Source of the DNA: Naumovozyma dairenensis CBS 421
Lineage: Eukaryota; Ascomycota; Saccharomycetes; Saccharomycetales; Saccharomycetaceae
DNA: 64,000 bases
Assembly (NCBI RefSeq): GCF_000227115.2
Contig: NC_016481.1
Span: 186,001 to 250,000, forward strand
Direction: 5' to 3'
Positions within the stretch are counted from its first letter, which is position 1. Every line of letters starts with the position of its first letter. The notes beneath the pieces were generated by a model, which saw only the letters and a program-made list of their open reading frames with translations, was not told the DNA's origin and searched no databases. Shown one piece after another: positions 20,067 to 29,346 of the stretch. The translations under genes and the position numbers were made by a program.

Positions 20067-21980
20067 ATGACTACCGTGGGAACTACAACAGGGAAAAGAC
20101 AGCTGGATCTTATAGACCAACAACAACAACAACAACAACAATTCGAAACACAAAATGCAAATAATACTCGACCCAAAGATAGTACCGAGAATGCCACAAC
20201 CAACCCCATGAAGAAACAAGATTTGGATAATAAAACTAATACAGAACAGTCTAACGGTAATTCAAAGAAAAAGCAACTGCTGGACCCAGAAGCTAGAAAT
20301 AAAAGAACTGCTCAAAATAGAGCTGCTCAAAGGGCCTTTAGAGAAAGGAAAGAACGGAAAATGAAAGAATTGGAAGAAAAAGTTGCCAATCTGACCAAGA
20401 TCCAAAAACAAAATGAAATTGAATCAGAATTCTTAAGAAGTCAATTAATTACTTTGGTTAACGAATTGAAGAAATATAAACCAAATAATGAAAACGCTTC
20501 AAAAGTCTTGAATTATATATCTAACTCAAATTCAAATTCAAACCCAGATCTAAATTTGAATTCCAAATTTTCTCCTATGGAAAGTGATGCCTCCGCTATG
20601 AAACGAAGTACTGGAAGTGTATCTTCTGGGGATTCAAATTCAAGGACAATGACTTCTATGGATGCTCCTTCTATGTCAACAACCACCTCAGTACAATCGA
20701 ATCCATTAAATTTAAAACCTCATAATAATATGACTCTAAATGATATATTACCCCCCGCAACAACGGTTGCATCAACAAGTACACTGGATGCAAATCCAAG
20801 TTCTACTCTGTTCGACAGCCTATTAGCAAATGATGATTTATTTACTCAACAATTGATGTCGTTCGCAAATAATGCCAATAACAATAACAATAACAACGAC
20901 AGCGTAACGACTCTTGATAATTCAAATACACAACAACAAAACCTACAACAACCCCAAATTACACCACCCATCGAAGATTCAAACTTGATTTCAAACTCAT
21001 TCGATTTCAATGATAAATTCGATGAACAAGTTTCAGATTTTTGTGGGAAAATGAGTATGGCCTGCGGTACAAGATCAAATCCAATACCAAAATCAAAATC
21101 AAATGTATCAACACCTCAATCAATCATGAACAGCAACAACAAATCGCCAATTTCTCCACTAAATGATAGCACATTAGCAAAAAGCAATGTTATTACTACA
21201 TCGAACATTTTTGATCATCAATCAAACACTCCTCAAGCAATAAATTCAAATTTAACAAATACTTGGGGAATACCTTCAGCATCACCAAATTCAAATGATT
21301 CTTCTCCAAATAATATTGTTCCAACTCAAGATAATTCAAATGTAAACATGAATTTCGGCCAATTAGGGTTCATGATGGATTCTCCTCAATTTCAAAATAT
21401 CGATCTATCATTACCAATTGAAAATGATAAGTTTTCAGCATCAAATTTCAAAAAACCATCATTGCCATTTATTAACCCAACATTAGCTTTCCCAAATGAT
21501 GATCTATTCAATAAAAACAACAGCAATAACGACAACAACAACAATACCACAACAACACACGATGAATCAGACTTATTATCACAATTCCTAGCAAATGATT
21601 ATAGTAACACGATTAGCACTAATAATTTGATGAATTCAGACGATGATGAAGACGAAGACGATGACGATTATGAAAAGAAATTAGTTGCAAATAACTTAAT
21701 CAACGAGGAACCATCTTCGACGAACAAGAATAATAATTTGACTTCTACTTCAAAAGAACAAGAAAATAATGATTTTGATGATTTCATCGTACCATCAAGG
21801 GATGGAGGATTATTGAGATGTTCAGAAATTTGGGATAGAATCACTGCTCATCCAAAATATTCAGAATTAGATATTGATGGTCTTTGTTCAGAATTAATGA
21901 CAAAGGCAAAATGTTCAGAAAGAGGTGTGGTAGTTAACGCAGAAGATGTTCAAATGGCTTTAACTAAACATATGAGTTGA
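20067..21980 (+). CDS. YAP1: bZIP oxidative-stress transcription factor Yap1
   Basis: 637 residues. The basic region is RTAQNRAAQRAFRERK (about 79-95), the fungal AP-1/Pap1 signature, followed by a leucine zipper to about 140. The C-terminal cysteine-rich domain keeps three cysteines at about 585, 607 and 616, overlapping a nuclear export signal (LDIDGLCSELM). The N-terminal domain keeps two cysteines at 326 and 333, spaced like C303 and C310 of S. cerevisiae, but a third cysteine is not present at the expected place. Yap1 activates thioredoxin and glutathione genes after peroxide-driven disulphide formation blocks Crm1 export. The paralogue CAD1 is less likely because ERG6 and GIS4 flank the gene. 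Confidence 0.93.
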   Translation: MTTVGTTTGKRQLDLIDQQQQQQQQFETQNANNTRPKDSTENATTNPMKKQDLDNKTNTEQSNGNSKKKQLLDPEARNKRTAQNRAAQRAFRERKERKMKELEEKVANLTKIQKQNEIESEFLRSQLITLVNELKKYKPNNENASKVLNYISNSNSNSNPDLNLNSKFSPMESDASAMKRSTGSVSSGDSNSRTMTSMDAPSMSTTTSVQSNPLNLKPHNNMTLNDILPPATTVASTSTLDANPSSTLFDSLLANDDLFTQQLMSFANNANNNNNNNDSVTTLDNSNTQQQNLQQPQITPPIEDSNLISNSFDFNDKFDEQVSDFCGKMSMACGTRSNPIPKSKSNVSTPQSIMNSNNKSPISPLNDSTLAKSNVITTSNIFDHQSNTPQAINSNLTNTWGIPSASPNSNDSSPNNIVPTQDNSNVNMNFGQLGFMMDSPQFQNIDLSLPIENDKFSASNFKKPSLPFINPTLAFPNDDLFNKNNSNNDNNNNTTTTHDESDLLSQFLANDYSNTISTNNLMNSDDDEDEDDDDYEKKLVANNLINEEPSSTNKNNNLTSTSKEQENNDFDDFIVPSRDGGLLRCSEIWDRITAHPKYSELDIDGLCSELMTKAKCSERGVVVNAEDVQMALTKHMS

Positions 21981-22869
21981 TAACTTAATTTATTATTATA
22001 CATACATACGCATATAGATACGCGCATACACATTTACAAACCCTTACGTGAGACGATTAGTAATGTTTATTTTTATACCAAAATAATTTTTATTCTTATT
22101 TTGTTTGTTCCTTCCAATATGTATATAATAGAAGGACTCAGATTATTATTGAATCTCGAGATGTCCTTTAAATGAGGAAAGGTATGCAGAAATAGCAATG
22201 CGTTCAAATGGAGGGTTTCAACTAATACACACGATGTCAAGTAACAGAGAAAGAAATACGTCCTTAAATATGAAGTCACTAGTAACATACTTTTTACTTA
22301 TTTCCCTACGTAATGGCCAAAGATATGTCTATAAGTATAAAACGGTTTTCTATAATATCTTATTAAGGGGGAAGAGGTGAGGAAAAATAGAACCATAAAA
22401 TAAGCGCCGAGCTAAAAATATCGGGGCTCTGTGTCACCATGATAGAGATTGTGACAGATATTTTGAGCAGTTAATGTATAAAAAACTGACTTATTCGACG
22501 TTGTATTCCCTTTATTTGCTTTCTTAGAAGCGAAATTTAACAAAAACCTGTCTGAAATATTGATAGTCGATTTCCTTCAAACACTATGAAAGAAACCTTG
22601 GATTTTCTGAGATTGCATAATTACCCTAAAATATTACAGTATATGCCTTTGGGAACTGTCAAAAAATTATTAAAAAACTGCCCATACTTGCTTTCAAATA
22701 TAAAATTATAGGGTCAACTGTGTTTTTAGTCATACGTATCGTTTCTATATCTACCAGTTTTTTCTGAAAGAAAGTCCACTCAAGAGAAGTTGTTGGATGA
22801 TTTTATATTATTGTTCATTAGTTTATGTGCGTAAAAGTCTTTCTTAATATAAATTACGTCATATGCATC
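21981..22869. other. YAP1/GIS4 convergent intergenic region
   Basis: About 890 bp, long for two 3' ends. It contains a TATA-like promoter and a short open frame at 22586-22711, listed separately. The rest is AT-rich with no recognised content. Confidence 0.4.
22586..22711 (+). CDS. Possible small ORF or gene relic, unknown function
   Basis: A 41-codon frame beginning MKETLDFLRLHNYPKIL and ending at TAG (22709-22711). A TATAAAA lies about 110 bp upstream (near 22475), and a second open, coding-like stretch follows in another frame beyond the stop (about 22731-22800). No family is recognised. It may be a decayed gene or a chance ORF. Confidence 0.25.
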   Translation: MKETLDFLRLHNYPKILQYMPLGTVKKLLKNCPYLLSNIKL

Positions 22870-23100
22870 TTACATAATATTACAAGTGGATGGTCTTTAT
22901 CTTTATTCTTCTTAATACCCTTGAATTTCTCTTTCCATCTTTTCCTATCATTATAATCTACACCACTCATAGATTTTAATAAAGTGGGTAGTGGTGTACT
23001 CTTTGTTCTTTCAACTTCATTCATCAAATGAGCTTGTGTTTTCCGTTTGTTTCTTTGCTTTTGTAATCGCTTTTGTTTTTTAATTTCGCTTGATTTAAGT
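22870..23100 (-). pseudogene. GIS4: Out-of-frame GIS4 3' extension with CAAX box
   Basis: Continuation of GIS4 in two other frames. From about 23100 to 22890 the frame encodes a Lys/Arg-rich segment including MNEVERTKSTPLP and RKRWKEKFKG. The last codons, in a third frame, read STCNIM then stop. The first shift must occur near the A6 run at about 23076-23081, where a one-base error is easy; the second lies within about 22880-22892, where there is no homopolymer. Confidence 0.55.
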
Positions 23101-25297
23101 TTAAATCTTTCTCATCGATATTAATATGAACGTCATTTGTCCTACTTGTCTCATATTTGTCGTTTGATGTGTCTTCCATATAATCGGGATCTTTATTCTC
23201 GTCATCGACATTCATATTATTACTAGTAGTATTACTATTCATTCTGTTGAACGCCCATTCTCCAATACTATTAGCAGTACGAATAGATCTATGAGCTGTC
23301 GTGACATTTGTTTGCATCCTTGTCGGTAGGTACATTTCAGGCCCATGTTGTTCCATCAATGATTCGTCGTCATAATCATCATCATAATCCTCCCCCTTTC
23401 CATTCTCATCATCAGATGGTGGTCCCGGGAAGAATTGCTCTGGGACATCCGCAATCATTTCACCATTTTTTGCAGTAATTCCTGCCTTCGGTAAAGTTGG
23501 ATAATATTTATATCTATTTATTGACTTTCCTTCTTCACTACTTGTCTTTTCTAATGATTCTAATTTATTTGATAAATATTCAGAATTTAATGCAGTCATA
23601 CCATTGTAATTGTGTTGGTCATCGTTTATAGGTGGTGATGATTCATTAACTATCACCATGGAATAGAAAAGGATCTTAGGGAAAGTTCGATTTGAATCTA
23701 ATAAATCTTGTAATGTTAAAATTTGTAAGTTGTCCATTGCAAATTTTGAATCATAGAGTAACCAATCGTCAGTTATATGAGCAATCGTAGGTTCGTTATT
23801 TGATTGTCTAATAGCTGTGAAAATTTCCTTGGTTATTGGATTTTGAATTAATGTGGATTGTAATACTAATCTAAAATGTCCTTCATTACGATCGGATATA
23901 GAAATCGAGGGTAAGATTGATAACACGGAATAATCAGACGAGAGATCGTCTAAATCATCATCATCATCATCGTCATCACCATGTACTTCCTCTTCATCGT
24001 CACCTTCATCGCTGTCATTTTGGTCACCAACATGCATGTTTCTCGTACCTTGTATAATATTATAATCAGATTCATCATCTTCATCTATGGATCTGACGCA
24101 TTCTACTGGTTTCTTAATCTCTTCATTAGTATCATCATCAAAACGTTGAAGTTGATTCGAATATGAATCAAATCCACTATTTTGTATTGATATTTCACTA
24201 TTTTCATAACTTGGCTCCAAGCCACTAGATTGGTCGTCCATATGATTGTCGTTATTATTTAACCCTAGAGCAGTGTTAGAAAGATTCTTGGCTCCTAGTT
24301 CATCTTCTTCTAATTGTGTACTGGATTCTTCATCTTGTCTCGTTAGAACTAAATGTAATGGATGCCCCTGGTATGCCATTGAATTAGTATCATCATCGCC
24401 AAAACTGTTAATTGATACTAATTCAGATTGAGGCGGCGTATAGTATTGATTATTTGCTAAAGGTTCCTCTTGTTGTTCATTGATTATAGTCTGTTTAGGA
24501 TCCTTAGAATGTTTCCTAAGATGTGGGAAATTCAGAACTATTGAACTGTTATCGTATGCATTCCCTGTGTGTTTCTCTGTTTGATTTAATTGCTCGTTTT
24601 CATCAGGTGTATATGCTTGATTATTATGACTCAGACTTGTAGTTGTTGTTATCGGTTGCGTTATAAGGATCTCGTCTGTATCATTGTCAATTGATGAATC
24701 TTCGTTAGGATCTCGACTTTCTTTGTGGATATATTGCTTTTCTTCTCGTTCTTCTCGTTGTTTTTCTTCTTCATCATCATTTTGTTCTTGTAACTGGAGA
24801 GAATCTAAATTATTAAGATGTAAATTTGGTCTACCTTGCCAAGTTGAACCAGCAAATTCTAAAAACATTGGATCATCAAAATTATTGACTTTATCGGTTA
24901 ATAAATAATGATTTTCATGATTATAGCACTCTGATTGGGTTAATTTAGTAATTTGAATATTTTCCAAATCTTCTAAATGGAAATAATCTCTTAAGAATAA
25001 TTCTAATAATGAAATATCACTATGAACTTTATCAGGAATGGATACCAACAAGATTTTCTTCACCGTGGGCTTAATATCATTAACACTATTAGTATTATTA
25101 TTATCGTCAATAGCAGTATCAGTAGTAGTTGCATTGGAGTAAAAATGACTATTTAAAAACCTTTTCAAAAGTGTATATTTCAGTTGGTTCCCAGTTAATT
25201 CTTCAAAATCACCTAATCTAATATTTCTAAGATACCAGGACCACAACCCATTATCATCATTATTATAATAATCACGTACTCTAACTGAGTTCTGCAT
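23024..25297 (-). CDS. GIS4: Gis4 homologue; reading frame broken near C-terminus
   Basis: 757 residues in this frame. The N-terminus MQNSVRVRDYYNNDDNGLWSWYLRN and GNQLKYTLLKRFLNSHF is the conserved Gis4 start; the middle is acidic and disordered. Gis4 is a CAAX-box membrane-associated protein linked to ion homeostasis and Snf1 signalling. Here the frame stops at 23024 with no CAAX box. Downstream, the -1 frame is open for about 70 more codons with a very basic, conserved-looking sequence (QKRLQKQRNKRK, RKRWKEKFKGIKKNKDK), and a further -1 frame ends in CNIM followed by TAA at 22870-22872, a perfect CAAX box. The true gene therefore probably extends to about 22870, with two frame changes that are errors, mutations or recoding. 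Confidence 0.85.
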   Translation of the reverse strand: MQNSVRVRDYYNNDDNGLWSWYLRNIRLGDFEELTGNQLKYTLLKRFLNSHFYSNATTTDTAIDDNNNTNSVNDIKPTVKKILLVSIPDKVHSDISLLELFLRDYFHLEDLENIQITKLTQSECYNHENHYLLTDKVNNFDDPMFLEFAGSTWQGRPNLHLNNLDSLQLQEQNDDEEEKQREEREEKQYIHKESRDPNEDSSIDNDTDEILITQPITTTTSLSHNNQAYTPDENEQLNQTEKHTGNAYDNSSIVLNFPHLRKHSKDPKQTIINEQQEEPLANNQYYTPPQSELVSINSFGDDDTNSMAYQGHPLHLVLTRQDEESSTQLEEDELGAKNLSNTALGLNNNDNHMDDQSSGLEPSYENSEISIQNSGFDSYSNQLQRFDDDTNEEIKKPVECVRSIDEDDESDYNIIQGTRNMHVGDQNDSDEGDDEEEVHGDDDDDDDDLDDLSSDYSVLSILPSISISDRNEGHFRLVLQSTLIQNPITKEIFTAIRQSNNEPTIAHITDDWLLYDSKFAMDNLQILTLQDLLDSNRTFPKILFYSMVIVNESSPPINDDQHNYNGMTALNSEYLSNKLESLEKTSSEEGKSINRYKYYPTLPKAGITAKNGEMIADVPEQFFPGPPSDDENGKGEDYDDDYDDESLMEQHGPEMYLPTRMQTNVTTAHRSIRTANSIGEWAFNRMNSNTTSNNMNVDDENKDPDYMEDTSNDKYETSRTNDVHINIDEKDLNLNQAKLKNKSDYKSKETNGKHKLI

Positions 25298-25712
25298 AAT
25301 ATGTATTCTATGACTGTATATTTGTAAAAGGATGGACTGGCGTGAGAGAGAGAGATGCAGAATGTACGTGCAGTAGTGGGGGTATCAATGGGGCTGCAAT
25401 AGTACCAGTTGCGCCTACAAGAAATGGTTGAACAGCAACAGTTGTGAGAAAATAATTAAATAAACGTACGTGAGGATACGATAATGATTATATCTGTAAT
25501 TCACTGTATTTTAGATGATGATATTAACTCTAGTGTTCTTGTTGTTTACAACCAGATCTCTGTTTCAATTTTCTATGGAAATATACGAAACCATGTTAAA
25601 ACATCGCTTTATTTTTCCCGTCCGGAAAATATTACCGAGTATATGAATCATGTTATTACGTATTTAGACGTAACGTCGAGATTGTTGATTAACTTGACGA
25701 CGCAATAACAAC

Positions 25713-26246
25713 TGTTAGAAGTAAAAAGATGTTGATGGTTTGTGTATAAGGAAAGTTAGTTGTTGGAAAGCCTGGAATATTATTTTGTTGAACCTTCATG
25801 ATCCGTAGTTTTGTTATTATTTAGCAGACCTGAAACTTATGTAGTATTATTGTTATACAGCATTTCAAGTCAGCACTAAAACATCAACAGAGCAGAAAAC
25901 CCAGTCTTTTTATTAGGTTTTCCGTTTGTAATTGTGTGAGTGAATATATGTAGCCCGGATCAACCCCTTGAACCGCGGTGTGGAATATATAAGTGGACAT
26001 TGTAATAAGATAGAAGATAGAAAGACTCTCCTTGAATATATAGAACTGAAGAACAGAACACACAACGAATAACGAATAGATATAGTGAATAGATCATATA
26101 CACTATTAAATAACTATTACATAATCAATACACAACATCAACATCATCAATAACATTATAAACAACAACAACACTCAAGATCACTCTGATAACTCTCAGG
26201 TAAATGAACAAATAGACCCCCGTGGCTCTAGTGCTAAATCAGCACA
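25713..26246 (+). mobile_element. LTR-like remnant, copy 1
   Basis: Begins TGTTAGAAG, the usual yeast LTR start, and contains a promoter-like GGAATATATAA. A core at 25943-25992 (AATATATGTAGCC, then CCTTGAACCGCGGTGTGG) is repeated in inverse orientation at 58311-58359. Similarity continues patchily downstream through ACTCAAGATCAC near 26180. The right end is uncertain. No adjacent coding region is intact. Confidence 0.5.
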
Positions 26247-26374
26247 ACTGGTCTTCTTAAAATCTGTTTGTTGTAGAAATCAAATAAATAAAAGAAAGGG
26301 CAAAGTATGTCTCGGGTGTTTTCCAGTGTTTTCCGGTTACCCCGGAACAAAAGGTGGACCAACACCTGTCCGAC

Positions 26375-26743
26375 CAGACATGGGAGGGGTTGGGTAGGGG
26401 GGTTGGGTTGGATTAAAAACTTTCGGGGGTAGAAGCCGGGCTAGAAGGCCTCCAATTGGGGTCCGGCGGGGGGGGAAACGGAAAATTTGGGGGTAGAATT
26501 GGGGGTACAGATAAATAACCAAAATATTTTTAGATGACTAGTAATTAAGGTAAAAAGAGACCACATTAAGATATATTCAATTTCTATAAATGGGGGTTGG
26601 GGGTGGGGTTAAACTTTTTATTTTGGGTGGGGGTAGGGGGTAGATATTTTCATCTGGGTGTTGAAAACGGGTGGGGGTAGGCCTAGTTTTTTGGGGGGGG
26701 GGGGGGGGGGGGTAGAAATATTTTCTACCGCTCCCATGTGTTG
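26375..26743 (+). mobile_element. G-rich hAT-like MITE, copy A
   Basis: 369 bp with perfect inner inverted repeats ACATGGGAG / CTCCCATGT (26378-26386, 26731-26739) and an outer CAG-like end. The plus strand is extremely G-rich, with GGGGGTAGAA and GGGGGTTGGGGG units and a run of 20 G at 26693-26712. End sequences match copy B: ACATGxxxxxGGTTxGGxxAGGGGG at one end and TAGAAATATTTTCTACC next to the other. Target duplication is unclear. No ORF. Confidence 0.6.
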
Positions 26744-27925
26744 TCGCGAAGGGAAACACCGGCAAACCGTAATACAAAAATAGTACAAACTCAAAATTAA
26801 CTTACACATCAATGGAGAGTGCGTTTATTAAAATTCGAATACCAGTTGCATATAGTATGCCAACATTGTAATAATGGAACATTTAACAGGGGATGCAATA
26901 GTATATACACTGCAGGGCCCTAAGTAAGTAACCATACAATGTAATTAATATCGAAGGGTCACCTCGCAAGGTCATTTCAACCATTAAGCGTTTACGATAA
27001 GGTAAAGCAATCACTCGAATAAAGAACAGAAGTGAGTTTTCATTATTCCATCTTGATCTAGAATATTGAATTATATCGCCAAAGATAGAGGATATAACAC
27101 AGGACCATATGGCGTCCTCCTTCCACTTCAAAGTAAATGGAGAACGTACATTGGTCTAGACCTTGTTATAGTTTGATTGCTATTATAGTATAAATATGAA
27201 TCACAGTGGTATAATTTTCTGTTGTTGTTATTTATATTTCCACAATATAATATCTCTTCCCCTTGTTGTATGACGGAAGGAGCAAAATCGTTAAATTATG
27301 AAAGATCTTGTTCCATTGGATAAGTGAGTTTTGGATGATTTAAATTAGTATCAGACATACTTCAATAATTGTTGCTATAATTCTCGCTATAGATCTTCTA
27401 TACATAAATATACGAAATGTTTAATATACATAAAGTTCTTCCATTTTCAGTATTCAAGTATCTATAAATATGTTCTCCTTTTATGTCAGGATTTCTTTCT
27501 CGATCTGTTTCTTGTTTCTTTTTTATCGTTACACCTATTTCTTTGTTCTTACTTTTGTCTTTGACGTAATTGTTTCTTTTTCTCTTATCTTCGTCTATGA
27601 TAAAGGTTATTTTTTTTCTTCTTTTCTTTTTATGGTAGATATGTTTCATATTCGCCGTAACAACAAAAGAAAACTGAAGTTTCCAAAACTTTGCAACTTA
27701 TGTACGTAAACCAAACTATAGTGAGTTAGCTTGTTCCAAGGTAAAGAACGTTATATTCTTATACCCTTTATATTTGTTTGATAAGGAAAGATATATTTTT
27801 TCTCTGTATTATAAAAAAATAACTAATATATATAATCAGAACTGCAATAGCATTGCGGTAAATAAATTCTTTAACCTTCTCGAAGACTTTCCTGAATGTT
27901 CATATCCTCATGGATGCCATGGCGT

Positions 27926-27942
27926 GGGGGGGGGGGGGGGGG
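27926..27942 (+). repeat. Poly-G tract (17 G)
   Basis: Seventeen consecutive G in an AT-rich setting. Unusual for yeast DNA; no gene or element end is recognised around it. Confidence 0.9.
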
Positions 27943-28198
27943 CTCATAACTCACAGTAGAGTGATTTGGGTGTGATGGTAAGAAAATTCTCTACTTTTCA
28001 ATCTTTTCTTTTTGTTGTTACAGTGTAGCACTAATTTCTGATTTTTTCTTTTATTTCAATAAGAAGCTAAGTTACAGCTATACAAACAGGAAATATTATC
28101 GAAAAAAATCATTCCTAGACTATAACAGTTAACTCACCTGCGCCGACTACTCTTCAATAACTGTCTCAGCCATCGCTTTTAGGTTGAGATAGTATATT

Positions 28199-28461
28199 CA
28201 GACCGACGTCCTAATCAATGCCTTTGGAAAAATGCCGCCTGGAAGTTTGAGTAGATTAGTAGCAATATAAGTACCTTCGGCTGTACCATTAACATTCGAA
28301 GGAGCTGACGTTGACAGAATGGCATGCTACCGTTTATTTTGTGCAAACTGCTACTATACTAAATGCAGGGGCTTTATCTAATAAAGGCGTACAAGACCAT
28401 CGGCAAAAACAAAGAATTCCTCTCCACCTTGCTTCATAAAGTTTTTCCAGTTAAAGGTACC
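28199..28461 (-). pseudogene. Decayed coding pieces downstream of killer-like gene
   Basis: Two open, protein-like stretches on the minus strand, at about 28379-28461 and 28199-28320, in frames broken by stops and separated from the ORF above. They could be the remains of a longer original protein or of a second gene copy. No family is named and no reconstruction is given. Confidence 0.35.
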
Positions 28462-28530
28462 AATAGTACCGGTGCCTTAATGAAACTTAGTGGTTGGGTA
28501 TCCCTCATATATTCTTAAAAACCTAAAATT

Positions 28531-29346
28531 TCATATTACAGTACTACGGCTGGGGCGATGCTGGCTGCGGATTAAAGTTATTAATTCAGGTAAGTGCCTT
28601 AGTACGATCGCTGAGGCCATTATTTCCACCCCACTGTGTACGACAGTTAATATGTCATCTTGACAAGATCCATCAGGTGGATCTTTATAATTGGCGACGC
28701 ATGACTTATATGCGTTCTCGATTTGGGTAGCCGGACCAAATATAATGCCATCGGCAATAACGAGAGCCACCCACCACCCAACTTTTACCCAAACTGGCAA
28801 AGGTCCAGTGAAGTATCCGAATATTCTCTTAATACCTGCTAAAACGTAGGTGCACAACATAAATGCGCATTTTCCAAGAGGTGGAACAAGTGAATTAACA
28901 TTATCTTTATCTGAGCCCTTTAAACTGCGAACGAAAGTGATTGATTTTGGCAAGTGCCACCCTAAGAATCCTACCAATGAATTTTGCAAAACACTCTTTA
29001 CAGCAGCTTTTGCGTCATCTTCGCAAGAACCACCAGGGGGATCTTTATGACCGGCCTTGCATGACTTGCATGCATTCTCAATATCGGTAACCATATCAAT
29101 TAAACCGCCGTCGCCAGCAATTAAAGCTTCCCACCAAGCTACCTTTACTGTAATTGGCTCCGATGCATCGAAGTAGGCGAATACCGACCGAACCGACGTC
29201 ATAAAGTATGAATAATAAGGAAATGCTCGTTTTTCTAGAGTCAAAACAGATGGATTAGGTTCTTTTCCCTCTTGGCCCTTTAGCATACCAGCTAGGGACG
29301 CTGCAGCTAACAAAGCTGCAATACTATAAGCTGTTAACAGTTTCAT
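28531..29346 (-). CDS. Secreted, Kex2-processed tandem-domain protein; killer-toxin-like candidate
   Basis: 271 residues. A signal peptide covers about residues 1-20 and a Kex2-type site LEKR ends at residue 40, as in yeast secreted preproproteins. The mature part is an internal duplication: unit 1 (about 41-160) and unit 2 (about 165-265) share VKV-WW-AL-A-G, then IENA-KSC, then KDPP-GSC-DD, and LP--ITF-RS-type ends. Each unit keeps two cysteines, with an extra cysteine in unit 1, plus hydrophobic helices. Signal, Kex2 site and hydrophobic helices fit killer preprotoxins of yeast dsRNA viruses or their chromosomal relatives, but I do not recognise a specific family. A TATA-like element lies 45-50 bp upstream. 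It sits alone between two G-rich elements at a synteny break, which suggests a late arrival. Function is unproven, and the gene may be truncated (see 28199-28461). Confidence 0.55.
   Translation of the reverse strand: MKLLTAYSIAALLAAASLAGMLKGQEGKEPNPSVLTLEKRAFPYYSYFMTSVRSVFAYFDASEPITVKVAWWEALIAGDGGLIDMVTDIENACKSCKAGHKDPPGGSCEDDAKAAVKSVLQNSLVGFLGWHLPKSITFVRSLKGSDKDNVNSLVPPLGKCAFMLCTYVLAGIKRIFGYFTGPLPVWVKVGWWVALVIADGIIFGPATQIENAYKSCVANYKDPPDGSCQDDILTVVHSGVEIMASAIVLRHLPELITLIRSQHRPSRSTVI

Larger units (their letters stand above)
25298..28530. other. Gene-poor synteny-break region, part 1
   Basis: 3.2 kb with no supported conserved gene. It holds the GIS4 promoter, an LTR-like remnant (25713 to about 26246), a G-rich inverted-repeat element (26375-26743), a 17-base poly-G at 27926-27942, and decayed coding-like pieces just downstream of the killer-like gene (28199-28461). 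Short ORFs here, for example 26883-27131 minus, have no recognisable family. Confidence 0.6.

Noticed and set aside
26883..27131. 82-codon minus-strand ORF near element A
   Set aside because: No recognisable domain or homologue; left as intergenic, though a relic cannot be excluded.
27398..27709. Overlapping ORFs on both strands, Lys-rich or Phe-rich
   Set aside because: They come from a T-rich low-complexity stretch with no start context, domain or neighbour support.
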